From Bacteroidota bacterium (GTDB lineage Bacteria > Bacteroidota > Kryptoniia > Kryptoniales > JAKASW01), in assembly GCA_021796055.1 (NCBI GenBank), contig JAJYOS010000019.1, positions 1 to 17,939 of the forward strand: a stretch of 17,939 bases of DNA, given 5' to 3'. Below, piece by piece: positions 8,013 through 14,110 of this stretch. A program made the translations under genes and the position numbers. The notes beneath the pieces were generated by a model. The model had not been told where the DNA came from. It saw nothing but the letters and a program-made list of their open reading frames with translations, and did not search any database. Each line of letters begins with the position of its first letter. Position 1 is the stretch's first letter.

Positions 8013-8579
8013 TCAATTCTTTTGTTCGGGAGAAAGTGAAACATCTTCCGAAAGTTGGTGTTTGAGCAGCTCAAGCTGTCTCCTTACGCTCCCGTCATAA
8101 ACGGTATCGCCTATTTGCGCGAGGAAACCTCCGACGAGGCTCTTGTCGAGTGCAAACGATATGCGAACCTTCTTCCCGGTGAGGCCCTCAAGCCTAGATC
8201 GCACTCTGGTCTGGCTCTTGTCGTCGAGCGGGTAAGGAGCTTTCAGCTCCGCATTGACGATGCCCATCGCGTCATCGAGGAGCACGCCATACTCGACCGC
8301 TATGCCTCCGGTAAGTTTCTCCCTCCCTTTACTTATCAGGAGATTCAGGAATCTCAGCGTCAGATCGTCGACTTTGTCCTGGAACAGCGCGTTAACCACG
8401 CTTCTCTTCTTGGCACGCATGATGACGGGGTTCGCGAAGAAGAGTTGGAGCTCATGCGAAGCGGCTATCGACTCGCGAATGAATCGCATGTCCGCGCCGA
8501 CCTGCTCGACTTTCTTCATTTCCGTAGCGAGCTGCAACAAGGCCCCTGCATATCTTTTCGATGCTCTCGATGCTTTCAC
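8013..8579 (-). CDS. atpH: ATP synthase delta subunit (OSCP)
   Basis: Part of the peripheral stalk joining F1 alpha to the b subunits. The 188-residue protein begins SKRYAGALLQLATEM, the usual OSCP N-terminal helix. It contains FFANPVIMRAKKRSVVNALF and FLNLLISKGREKLTGGI in the N-terminal domain. The C-terminal signature is LVGGFLAQIGDTVYDGSVRRQLELLKHQL (about residues 148-176), matching the family GGxxxxIGDxxxDxSxxxxLxxL pattern. The start is GTG at 8579, 7 nt after the atpF stop; no other start gives the conserved N terminus. Order atpF-atpH-atpA is the common bacterial one. Confidence 0.95.
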   Translation of the reverse strand: MKASRASKRYAGALLQLATEMKKVEQVGADMRFIRESIAASHELQLFFANPVIMRAKKRSVVNALFQDKVDDLTLRFLNLLISKGREKLTGGIAVEYGVLLDDAMGIVNAELKAPYPLDDKSQTRVRSRLEGLTGKKVRISFALDKSLVGGFLAQIGDTVYDGSVRRQLELLKHQLSEDVSLSPEQKN

Positions 8580-8586
8580 GGTCCGC

Positions 8587-9075
8587 CTAGTTCTTCTGCA
8601 ATGAATTCAGGAAACTCTCGACTAGTTTCTTCTGGCGCGTTTCGTCCATCGTTTCGTCCAGGATTTTTCCTGCCGCCTTAACGGCCAGTTCAGCTACCAC
8701 GCCGTGCAGTTGCGTGATCGCCTGCTGCTTGTCCCGCTCGATTTCCTCCCGGGCTTTTTCAAGTACCTTGTTTGCTTCCTGGCTCGCCTTCGAGACCGAC
8801 TCGTTGCGCATCTTCTCGGCAAGTTCTCTTGCTTCCTTGATAACTTGTTGCGCTCTTTCCTCTGCCCTCGCAAGTTCTCTCCGGTTTTCCTCAAGGAGTT
8901 TCTCAGCTTCGTTCTTTGCTTCCTCAGCTCGCTCGATGGATTGACGGATTGATTCTTCCCTCGTGTCCAGCGCCTTCAATATCGGTTTCCATGCGGTCTT
9001 GCCCAAAACAAAAAGCAACAGCAGAAAGGTAAACGCGGTCCAAATTATTACACCCGGATCAAGTTGTACAAGCAT
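8587..9075 (-). CDS. atpF: ATP synthase F0 subunit b
   Basis: Membrane-anchored peripheral stalk subunit. The 162-residue protein has one N-terminal membrane helix (about residues 8-27, IIWTAFTFLLLLFVLGKTAW) with the conserved WKPILKALDTREESIRQSIERAEEAKNEA immediately after it. A long charged coiled coil rich in Glu, Lys, Arg and Ala runs to about residue 120, followed by a C-terminal segment (AVKAAGKILDETM) that binds delta. Only one b-type gene is present, so the stalk is probably a b homodimer rather than b/b'. ATG 9075 has AGGAG 7 nt upstream. The 76-nt gap to atpE is the largest spacer in the operon. Confidence 0.96.
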   Translation of the reverse strand: MLVQLDPGVIIWTAFTFLLLLFVLGKTAWKPILKALDTREESIRQSIERAEEAKNEAEKLLEENRRELARAEERAQQVIKEARELAEKMRNESVSKASQEANKVLEKAREEIERDKQQAITQLHGVVAELAVKAAGKILDETMDETRQKKLVESFLNSLQKN

Positions 9076-9151
9076 CTAAGTCTCCTGTTCGATTAGGGAT
9101 CGGCGTCAGCCTCAGCGTCGAGTCCGCGGCTGTGGGCGCCAAATTGCACAG

Positions 9152-9400
9152 TTACGGCTTCAAAGCCATTATGATGGCGATGACCTCGGCGAAAAGCGTG
9201 ACACCTTCGATCAGAGCCGCGGCGATGATCATGGTCGTCCTGATGTCACCCTGCGCTTCGGGCTGACGACCGCTCGCTTCCAGAGCTGCCGCTGCCAGTC
9301 TACCGATACCCATACCTCCACCGATCACAGCCAACCCTGCGGCTATACCGGCGGCGAGGTGAATTAATCCGACGTGAAATGTTTCTGGAGATGCAACCAT
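9152..9400 (-). CDS. atpE: ATP synthase F0 subunit c
   Basis: Proteolipid of the c-ring. The 82-residue protein has two membrane helices, about 10-40 and 53-79, joined by the RQPEA loop (45-49). Helix 1 carries GGGMGIGRLAAAALE. The ion-binding carboxylate is Glu65 in ALIEGVTLFAEV. It is followed by Gly-Val rather than the Ser-Thr seen in sodium-type rings, and Gln is replaced by Arg34 in the GIG motif, so proton coupling is more likely. A second acidic residue, Glu72, lies in helix 2. The ribosome site AGGAGG 5 nt before ATG 9400 is the strongest in the operon, in keeping with the high copy number needed for the ring. Confidence 0.97.
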   Translation of the reverse strand: MVASPETFHVGLIHLAAGIAAGLAVIGGGMGIGRLAAAALEASGRQPEAQGDIRTTMIIAAALIEGVTLFAEVIAIIMALKP

Positions 9401-9423
9401 TTAAACCTCCTGTAATCCTTTTT

Positions 9424-10329
9424 TTAATGTTCCTGATGAATTGCCATTCCGACGAACAATGCCGTCAGGGTTACGAAAATATACGCCTGAATGAAAGCGA
9501 CTAGTACTTCAAGAATCTCAATGAAAAGCGCAAACCCAATCGCGAGCGGCGCCACGAGCACGGTTCCAAACACAAATATCAAACCGATGAAAGAATAGAT
9601 TGCTATATCGCCCGCAAGAAGGTTCGCGAAAAGACGGACGCACAACGCAAAGGGTTTGGTGAAAAGCCCCATGATCTCCACTAACGCTATTATTGGAATA
9701 GCGAAGATTGGAATGCCGGACGGCACGAGCCCTCGAAAATATCCGACTACTCCGTTCTGCTTGATGCCCGACCCCTGGACCAAGATGAAGGCAATGATCG
9801 CCAAAGCGGCAGTAACGCTGATATCGCCGGAAGGGGTCGACGCATACGGGATCAACTCAAAAAAATTCGAGAATAGGATGAAGAAGAAAAGGGTGAGGAA
9901 GAACGGAAGATATCTTTTCCCCTTTTCACCAATCGCCGGGACCACTACATCATCCCGAATGAAGATGATGACCATTTCCACGGCACTGGCAAACCGCCCT
10001 GGTATCAATGATTGCTTATAGCTTCTTGAGACGGCCTTCATCACGATGAAGACCAGAATCGCGACCAGCCAGAGCATCACTACATGTTTCGTGAGAGACA
10101 TATCCAGCGAGATACCGCCGATATTGATTGGCGGAAAGACCGGTAGATGTATTTCACCGAAGGGTAGGAAGCTGAGCGTATGGGAGTCCGTTACATGTTC
10201 GATTATCCAGTTACCGCTTGCGGCGTCACTTGCCTGTGATGCGACCGCCCTGGCCGTATCCACAACGGTTTTAGCCGCACCGGCAACTATTGAGCTCGCA
10301 GTGGAGTCTGTCACGAGTCCGAAGATCAC
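9424..10329 (-). CDS. atpB: ATP synthase F0 subunit a
   Basis: Forms the proton half-channels against the c-ring. The 301-residue protein has about five to six membrane helices. The family hallmarks are LTLFFFILFSNFFELIPY (145-162) and KPFALCVRLFANLLAGD (225-241) with the essential arginine at residue 232. The last helix pair, EILEVLVAFIQAYIFVTLTALFVGMA, carries polar channel residues Glu271 and Gln281. About 80 residues precede the first helix, including an Ala/Ser/Thr/Val-rich stretch at 10-38. The start is GTG at 10329, sharing one base with the TAG stop of the preceding gene (TAGTG), with GGGAG 8-9 nt upstream. An internal start cannot be fully excluded because the N terminus is poorly conserved. 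Confidence 0.96.
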   Translation of the reverse strand: MIFGLVTDSTASSIVAGAAKTVVDTARAVASQASDAASGNWIIEHVTDSHTLSFLPFGEIHLPVFPPINIGGISLDMSLTKHVVMLWLVAILVFIVMKAVSRSYKQSLIPGRFASAVEMVIIFIRDDVVVPAIGEKGKRYLPFFLTLFFFILFSNFFELIPYASTPSGDISVTAALAIIAFILVQGSGIKQNGVVGYFRGLVPSGIPIFAIPIIALVEIMGLFTKPFALCVRLFANLLAGDIAIYSFIGLIFVFGTVLVAPLAIGFALFIEILEVLVAFIQAYIFVTLTALFVGMAIHQEH

Positions 10330-10763
10330 TATTTATTCTCCCTTGTCGGCTTCTTCAGCGCAATTCTTTTGTTCAGAAAAACAACTTCAAGTACGGTCAT
10401 GGTGAAGTAAAAAACGATAAGGCCGTAAACCATACCGCTTATGCTGACATGAATGACTTCGAAAAGGAATATAAACACGCCAAAGAGGAGAGCTAGGCGG
10501 ATTCCCATTCCGAGGAACACCCCCTTTAGAAATACAAGGGTGCTCTTGTCGATGAATTTTTCTATCGTGACAAAACCTACGGCACCGTTAACTACACCGA
10601 GCAACGCGCCAAGAAAGTAAGACCCAGCGAAGCGGCTGTCGGCATATCTTGATACTATCAAAACTGAAAGTAGCCCAAACGTTATAACGACGATCATAAC
10701 TACTCTGACCATCTGTCTGCGCATCATTCGCAGTTTGGGATCAGCTTCTTTTCCTAGTATCAA
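10329..10763 (-). CDS. AtpI-like four-helix membrane protein of the ATP synthase operon
   Basis: A 144-residue protein with a basic N terminus and four hydrophobic segments at about 19-38, 46-66, 77-100 and 107-130, ending in a basic tail. Size, topology and position directly before atpB match ATP synthase subunit I (AtpI), an assembly factor helping c-ring formation in some bacteria. Sequence similarity alone is too weak for me to give the symbol. Helix 3 contains GMGIRLALLF, with an arginine within a membrane segment. The start is TTG at 10763 with AGG 5 nt upstream, giving a 23-nt overlap with the end of atpZ. ATG codons at 10727 and 10724 are alternatives without a ribosome site. Overlap implies coupled translation with AtpZ. 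Confidence 0.75.
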   Translation of the reverse strand: MILGKEADPKLRMMRRQMVRVVMIVVITFGLLSVLIVSRYADSRFAGSYFLGALLGVVNGAVGFVTIEKFIDKSTLVFLKGVFLGMGIRLALLFGVFIFLFEVIHVSISGMVYGLIVFYFTMTVLEVVFLNKRIALKKPTRENK

Positions 10764-10992
10764 TCTTACCTAACTTTTGTACTTCTCTAATGAAATTGTA
10801 AAAACCGCCTACCATTCCTATTGCCGCTCCGGTCAAGAGCAACCATGGCGATGTATTGAAATGTTCATCAAGAAAATAACCTATGAGAAGCATACCAGCG
10901 ACGGACGCGGCCAATTCTGTGCCGAGCCCCATGTAGGGACCTAACTGCCTATAAGTCTGAGCCAGGCCCTGGCTCTTCTTCGCCCGCCGCAC
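10741..10992 (-). CDS. atpZ: AtpZ/AtpI family protein
   Basis: An 83-residue protein with two predicted membrane helices, about 22-42 (MGLGTELAASVAGMLLIGYFL) and 47-67, separated by a short DEHFNTSPW loop. The GYFLDxxF-SPW-LLLTGAxIGMxGGFYNF pattern is characteristic of the AtpZ/AtpI family (PF09527) encoded at the head of many ATP synthase operons. It has been proposed to help assembly or Mg2+/Ca2+ handling. The start is GTG at 10992 with AGGTGA just upstream; this ribosome site contains the TGA stop of the bactofilin gene, so the two are likely coupled. Its 3' end overlaps the next gene by 23 nt. Confidence 0.85.
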   Translation of the reverse strand: MRRAKKSQGLAQTYRQLGPYMGLGTELAASVAGMLLIGYFLDEHFNTSPWLLLTGAAIGMVGGFYNFIREVQKLGKIDTRKRS

Positions 10993-10995
10993 AAA

Positions 10996-11361
10996 TCACC
11001 TGAACAACTCGCCCTTCTGATCAGGGCGTTTCTCTCCGCTCATATCACACTTTCCATCGAAGATAGCTCCTTCATCGATGACGAGCTTCGCGGCGCGGAT
11101 GTCGCCCTTAATTTTCGCCTTATTTTCCAGAACCAGTTTCGCCTTCGCTGTAATATTACCGGTGACTTTTCCTCCGACCGTCACAGTCTGGGCTTCTACG
11201 TTTCCGGTAATATCACCGTTCGCTCCGATCACGAGGTCTCCGGTCAAAGAGACATCACCGCTTAGCTGTCCGTCCACCCTGAGGCTTCCGGGGCTGGTTA
11301 CTTTTCCTTCGAAGCGCGTGCCATGCGCTATTATGTTGATCTGTGCTTCTTCTTTTGCCAT
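10996..11361 (-). CDS. Bactofilin (polymer-forming cytoskeletal protein)
   Basis: A 121-residue protein made almost wholly of a right-handed beta-helix of short repeats. The Gly/Val/Ile periodicity is clear: SLRVDGQLSGDV, LVIGANGDITGNV, VTVGGKVTGNI, LVLENKAKIKGDI, LVIDEGAIFDGKCDM. Flanking tails are short and there is no membrane segment. Bactofilins polymerise without nucleotide into membrane-associated filaments and often act as scaffolds for cell-wall enzymes. The upstream M23 peptidase gene (1 nt away, TGACATG) is a typical partner, as bactofilin-LytM pairs are known to control cell curvature or stalk shape in several bacteria. Placement ahead of atpZ and the F0 genes suggests co-transcription with ATP synthase. 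Family assignment is sure; the cellular role is inferred. Confidence 0.94.
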   Translation of the reverse strand: MAKEEAQINIIAHGTRFEGKVTSPGSLRVDGQLSGDVSLTGDLVIGANGDITGNVEAQTVTVGGKVTGNITAKAKLVLENKAKIKGDIRAAKLVIDEGAIFDGKCDMSGEKRPDQKGELFR

Positions 11362-11362
11362 G

Positions 11363-12244
11363 TCAGTTCTTCGTTAGTAAATAGTTCTCCGGATTCAAAT
11401 TCTTTCCATCATGCCACAGCTCAAAATGAAGATGCGGACCGGTACTGGTCGTTCCAGTGGAACCTACCAGCCCTATCGCTTCTCCTCTGGACACCTTCGT
11501 ACCAACTGGAACAAGAATTCTCTCACAATGCTTGTATACAGTCATGAAATTTCCTGGATGTGCTATTATCAGAGTGTTCCCTCCCGTAAGGGTCCAATCC
11601 GAGAACACAACCTCGCCTGGTGCAGGTGCGACGATCGGCTCACCTTCCTGGGCCGAGATGTCAATTCCGTAATGCTGAGTCGCGTAATTCACTCCACGGG
11701 TGATGAAGCCTTGAACGGGCATCGTCAGCGGAAAAATACTGCTTCCCGAGGCGCTCGAGGGGGCAAAACTAGCGTTCACCTCAGCCATTGGTTGTGCCGG
11801 CACTGAAGCGGATGGCTCGCTCTGCAGAGGAAGGCTGGGAGGCGATTGCTCAACACTTCCGGCTCCTGCTTGTGGTTGCGCTGCCGATGAAGGAGTCGCG
11901 CCAAACTCTCCCGTATCGCCAAGGGCCTCTCTGAGCTTCAGATTGTAAGCAGCCAAGTATGTCAACTGCTGCTGGACATCATCCACCTGGGTCTCTAGAA
12001 CGCGGATTTTCTGAATTTGCTCGGCTTGCGTACTGAAGTACGACGGGAGGATCAATTCTCCCAGCGGCGTATTTATCAGTATCAACACGCTAATCCCGCC
12101 TATAGCCACAATTCCAAAAAGAACAATAATCGCCAGCTGAAACTTTGATGCCTTGAAACTCCGCGACGGCTTTTCTGTATCGGATAATACAAGAAACGTC
12201 AGCTTTGCTGAGGCAGATTTTTCGTGCGGTGATTTGTGCTGCAT
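11363..12244 (-). CDS. M23 family metallopeptidase, membrane-anchored with coiled coil (LytM/DipM-like)
   Basis: A 293-residue murein hydrolase-type protein. It has a basic cytoplasmic N terminus, one membrane helix at about 35-57, a periplasmic coiled coil (about 72-108), a Pro/Ser/Ala-rich linker (about 110-168) and a C-terminal M23 domain. All zinc and catalytic residues are present: HxxxD as His191 and Asp195 (HYGID), His239 in VYKHCE, and His271-x-His273 in PHLHFE. The enzyme is therefore likely active on peptidoglycan cross-links. ATG 12244 is chosen because the only longer in-frame start, TTG at 12286, lies inside the -35 box of a strong promoter; the ATG lacks a clear ribosome site and would be only 6-7 nt from the transcript start. 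It heads the bactofilin-ATP synthase operon. Confidence 0.93.
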   Translation of the reverse strand: MQHKSPHEKSASAKLTFLVLSDTEKPSRSFKASKFQLAIIVLFGIVAIGGISVLILINTPLGELILPSYFSTQAEQIQKIRVLETQVDDVQQQLTYLAAYNLKLREALGDTGEFGATPSSAAQPQAGAGSVEQSPPSLPLQSEPSASVPAQPMAEVNASFAPSSASGSSIFPLTMPVQGFITRGVNYATQHYGIDISAQEGEPIVAPAPGEVVFSDWTLTGGNTLIIAHPGNFMTVYKHCERILVPVGTKVSRGEAIGLVGSTGTTSTGPHLHFELWHDGKNLNPENYLLTKN

Positions 12245-12257
12245 CTTTACGAATAAG

Positions 12258-12286
12258 AATATAGAACCCTGACGCCATTTTGTCAA
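12258..12286 (-). promoter_or_regulatory. Strong sigma70-like promoter of the M23-bactofilin-atp operon
   Basis: On the minus strand TTGACA (12286-12281) is followed by exactly 17 nt and TATATT (12263-12258). The -35 box is perfect and the -10 differs from TATAAT at one position. The expected start is near 12250, only 6-7 nt before the M23 ATG at 12244. No other good promoter was noticed in the tightly packed genes down to atpG, so it may drive all ten. Confidence 0.75.
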
Positions 12287-12362
12287 TGAACTTAGTGCCC
12301 ATAAGATGCCGAAATAATTCTTCTTACGTTGTTTTCTGAGCTGATTCGTCGGATAGCGCGGT

Positions 12363-12379
12363 CGGCAGTCCTACTGCCG
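12363..12379. promoter_or_regulatory. Perfect inverted repeat between divergent promoters, candidate operator
   Basis: CGGCAGT (12363-12369) and ACTGCCG (12373-12379) are perfect inverted copies separated by CCT. The palindrome ends 3 nt before the proposed -35 box of the carboxyltransferase gene and about 77 nt upstream of the divergent M23 promoter. It could be a regulator site or an RNA hairpin; no T-run follows on either strand, so a terminator is unlikely. Confidence 0.45.
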
Positions 12380-12382
12380 TTC

Positions 12383-12411
12383 TTGGAAAAGCGGTCCCCA
12401 TTGAATATTCT
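12383..12411 (+). promoter_or_regulatory. Candidate promoter for the acyl-CoA carboxyltransferase
   Basis: TTGGAA (12383-12388), a 17-nt spacer and TATTCT (12406-12411) form a moderate sigma70-like promoter, with a start near 12418 and a leader of about 25 nt. The spacing is ideal and the boxes imperfect. Confidence 0.4.
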
Positions 12412-12442
12412 TCTATTAGACTAAATACTCGAGGCGACCGAT

Positions 12443-14110
12443 ATGAGTAAATGCGGTACCAAGATCCAGCATGACGCGTCATACGAAAAAAACCGTGCTG
12501 CAAGTCTCGACATCCTTGCGAAACTAAACGAATATATCGAGAAAGCACATTTGGGCGGAGGATATGAGGCGGCATCACGTCAGAAAAAGAGGGGCAAGAT
12601 GCTGCCACGTGAAAGAATCGCGAGTCTCATTGACGCCAACAGCCAGTTTATGGAAGTTGGGAGCCTTGCCGCGAATAACATGTATGCGGAGCATGGCGGC
12701 GCCCCGTCGGCAGGCATCGTAACCGGCATCGGCAAGATTCACGGCAGAGAAGTCGTAATAGTTGCGAACGATTCGACCGTCAAGGCGGGGGCGTATTTTC
12801 CTATGACGATAAAGAAGAATCTCCGCGCCCAGGAGATTGCGATACAGAACCGGCTGCCCATAGTATATCTAGTCGATTCGGCAGGCGTTTTTCTTCCGAT
12901 GCAGTCAGAGATTTTCCCGGATAAGGACGACTTCGGACGAATATTCTACAACAATGCCGTGCTCAGCTCCATGGGCGTTCCGCAAATTGCGGCGGTGATG
13001 GGACCGTGTGTCGCCGGCGGCGCCTACCTTCCTATCATGAGCGATGAATCAATAATCGTTGAAGGCACCGGCAGCGTGTTCTTGGCTGGCCCTTACCTAG
13101 TAAAAGCCGCAATTGGCGAAGATACCGACACGGAAAGTCTCGGAGGCGCCGAAACTCACTCTTCTATTTCGGGTATAACCGATTACAAGGTGAAATCGGA
13201 CGAAGAAGCTTTGGATCTGATCCGCGGCCTCATTTCAAAACTCGGGGCACCGGCGAAGGCTGGTTTTGACAGAATAGCTTCCTCAGGACCAAAGTTCGAT
13301 CAAAAAGAAATCTATGGAATCATACCGGAAGAACGCTCGAAGCCTTACGATATGTACGAACTGTTGGGGAGGACAATCGACGCCAGCGATTTTGACGAAT
13401 ACAAAGCCACTTACGGTAAGTCCATCATCTGCGGATACGCCAGGGTTGACGGATGGGCAGTTGGCATCATTGCCAACCAGAGAACCATCGTCAAGTCAAA
13501 ACAGCCAGATGGTTCCTCAGAGATGCAGATCGGAGGAGTAATCTACTCGCAGAGCGCGGACAAGGCCGCAAGGTTCATTATGAACTGTAACCAGAAGCGG
13601 ATACCACTCGTATTTCTTCAAGACGTTACAGGATTCATGGTAGGAACAAGAGCCGAGAGAGGCGGAATCATAAAAGATGGCGCGAAGATGGTAAACGCGG
13701 TCGCAAATTCAACAGTGCCTAAAATAACTTTCATAATCGGAAACAGTTTCGGGGCGGGCAACTACGCGATGTGCGGAAAGGCTTACGATCCACGCTTGAT
13801 TTTTGCGCTCCCATCGTCCAGAATCGCCGTGATGGGCGGCGAGCAGGCCAGCCAAACACTCCTGAGTATCAGGGTGCAGCAGATGGAGCGAGGCGGCAAG
13901 AAGATCTCCGCTGAAGAGCAGAAAAGCTTGTTGGATGAGATTACGAAGCGCTATAATGAAGAGATGGACCCGCTCTACGCTGCCGCGAGGCTGTGGGTCG
14001 ATGAGATAATTGATCCGGCAAAAATAAGGGAGACGATTTCGCTCGCAATCAGCATCGCTGACAATAACCCTGAAATCGGCCGATTTAATGTGGGTGTGCT
14101 GCAAACTTGA
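12443..14110 (+). CDS. Acyl-CoA carboxylase carboxyltransferase (beta) subunit, methylcrotonyl-CoA carboxylase-like
   Basis: Transfers a carboxyl group from carboxybiotin to an acyl-CoA. The 555-residue protein has the two crotonase-fold halves of the family. The N-terminal half contains RGKMLPRERIASLID, IVANDSTVKAGAYFP (106-120), YLVDSAGVFLPMQ (142-154) and the oxyanion loop MGPCVAGGAY (186-195). The C-terminal half contains FLQDVTGFMVGTRAERGGIIKDGAKM and GNSFGAGNYAM (433-443). Overall arrangement and FLAGPYLVKAAIGE-ESLGGAETHS are closest to methylcrotonyl-CoA carboxylase beta (leucine degradation), but propionyl- or geranyl-CoA-type substrates cannot be excluded. GAGG lies 8 nt before ATG 12443. 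No biotin carboxylase or biotin carrier gene is adjacent; instead the 3' end overlaps an exported-protein gene by 4 nt. Confidence 0.9.
   Translation: MSKCGTKIQHDASYEKNRAASLDILAKLNEYIEKAHLGGGYEAASRQKKRGKMLPRERIASLIDANSQFMEVGSLAANNMYAEHGGAPSAGIVTGIGKIHGREVVIVANDSTVKAGAYFPMTIKKNLRAQEIAIQNRLPIVYLVDSAGVFLPMQSEIFPDKDDFGRIFYNNAVLSSMGVPQIAAVMGPCVAGGAYLPIMSDESIIVEGTGSVFLAGPYLVKAAIGEDTDTESLGGAETHSSISGITDYKVKSDEEALDLIRGLISKLGAPAKAGFDRIASSGPKFDQKEIYGIIPEERSKPYDMYELLGRTIDASDFDEYKATYGKSIICGYARVDGWAVGIIANQRTIVKSKQPDGSSEMQIGGVIYSQSADKAARFIMNCNQKRIPLVFLQDVTGFMVGTRAERGGIIKDGAKMVNAVANSTVPKITFIIGNSFGAGNYAMCGKAYDPRLIFALPSSRIAVMGGEQASQTLLSIRVQQMERGGKKISAEEQKSLLDEITKRYNEEMDPLYAAARLWVDEIIDPAKIRETISLAISIADNNPEIGRFNVGVLQT

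Noticed and set aside
8055..8681. Plus-strand frames opposite atpH and atpF
   Set aside because: Antisense shadows of conserved ATP synthase genes, with no ribosome site or motif.
9130..9151. CTGTG/CACAG stem just after atpE, as a possible terminator or processing site for differential subunit c expression
   Set aside because: Only 5 bp with a 12-nt loop and no T-run; too weak to call although the 76-nt spacer is the longest in the operon.
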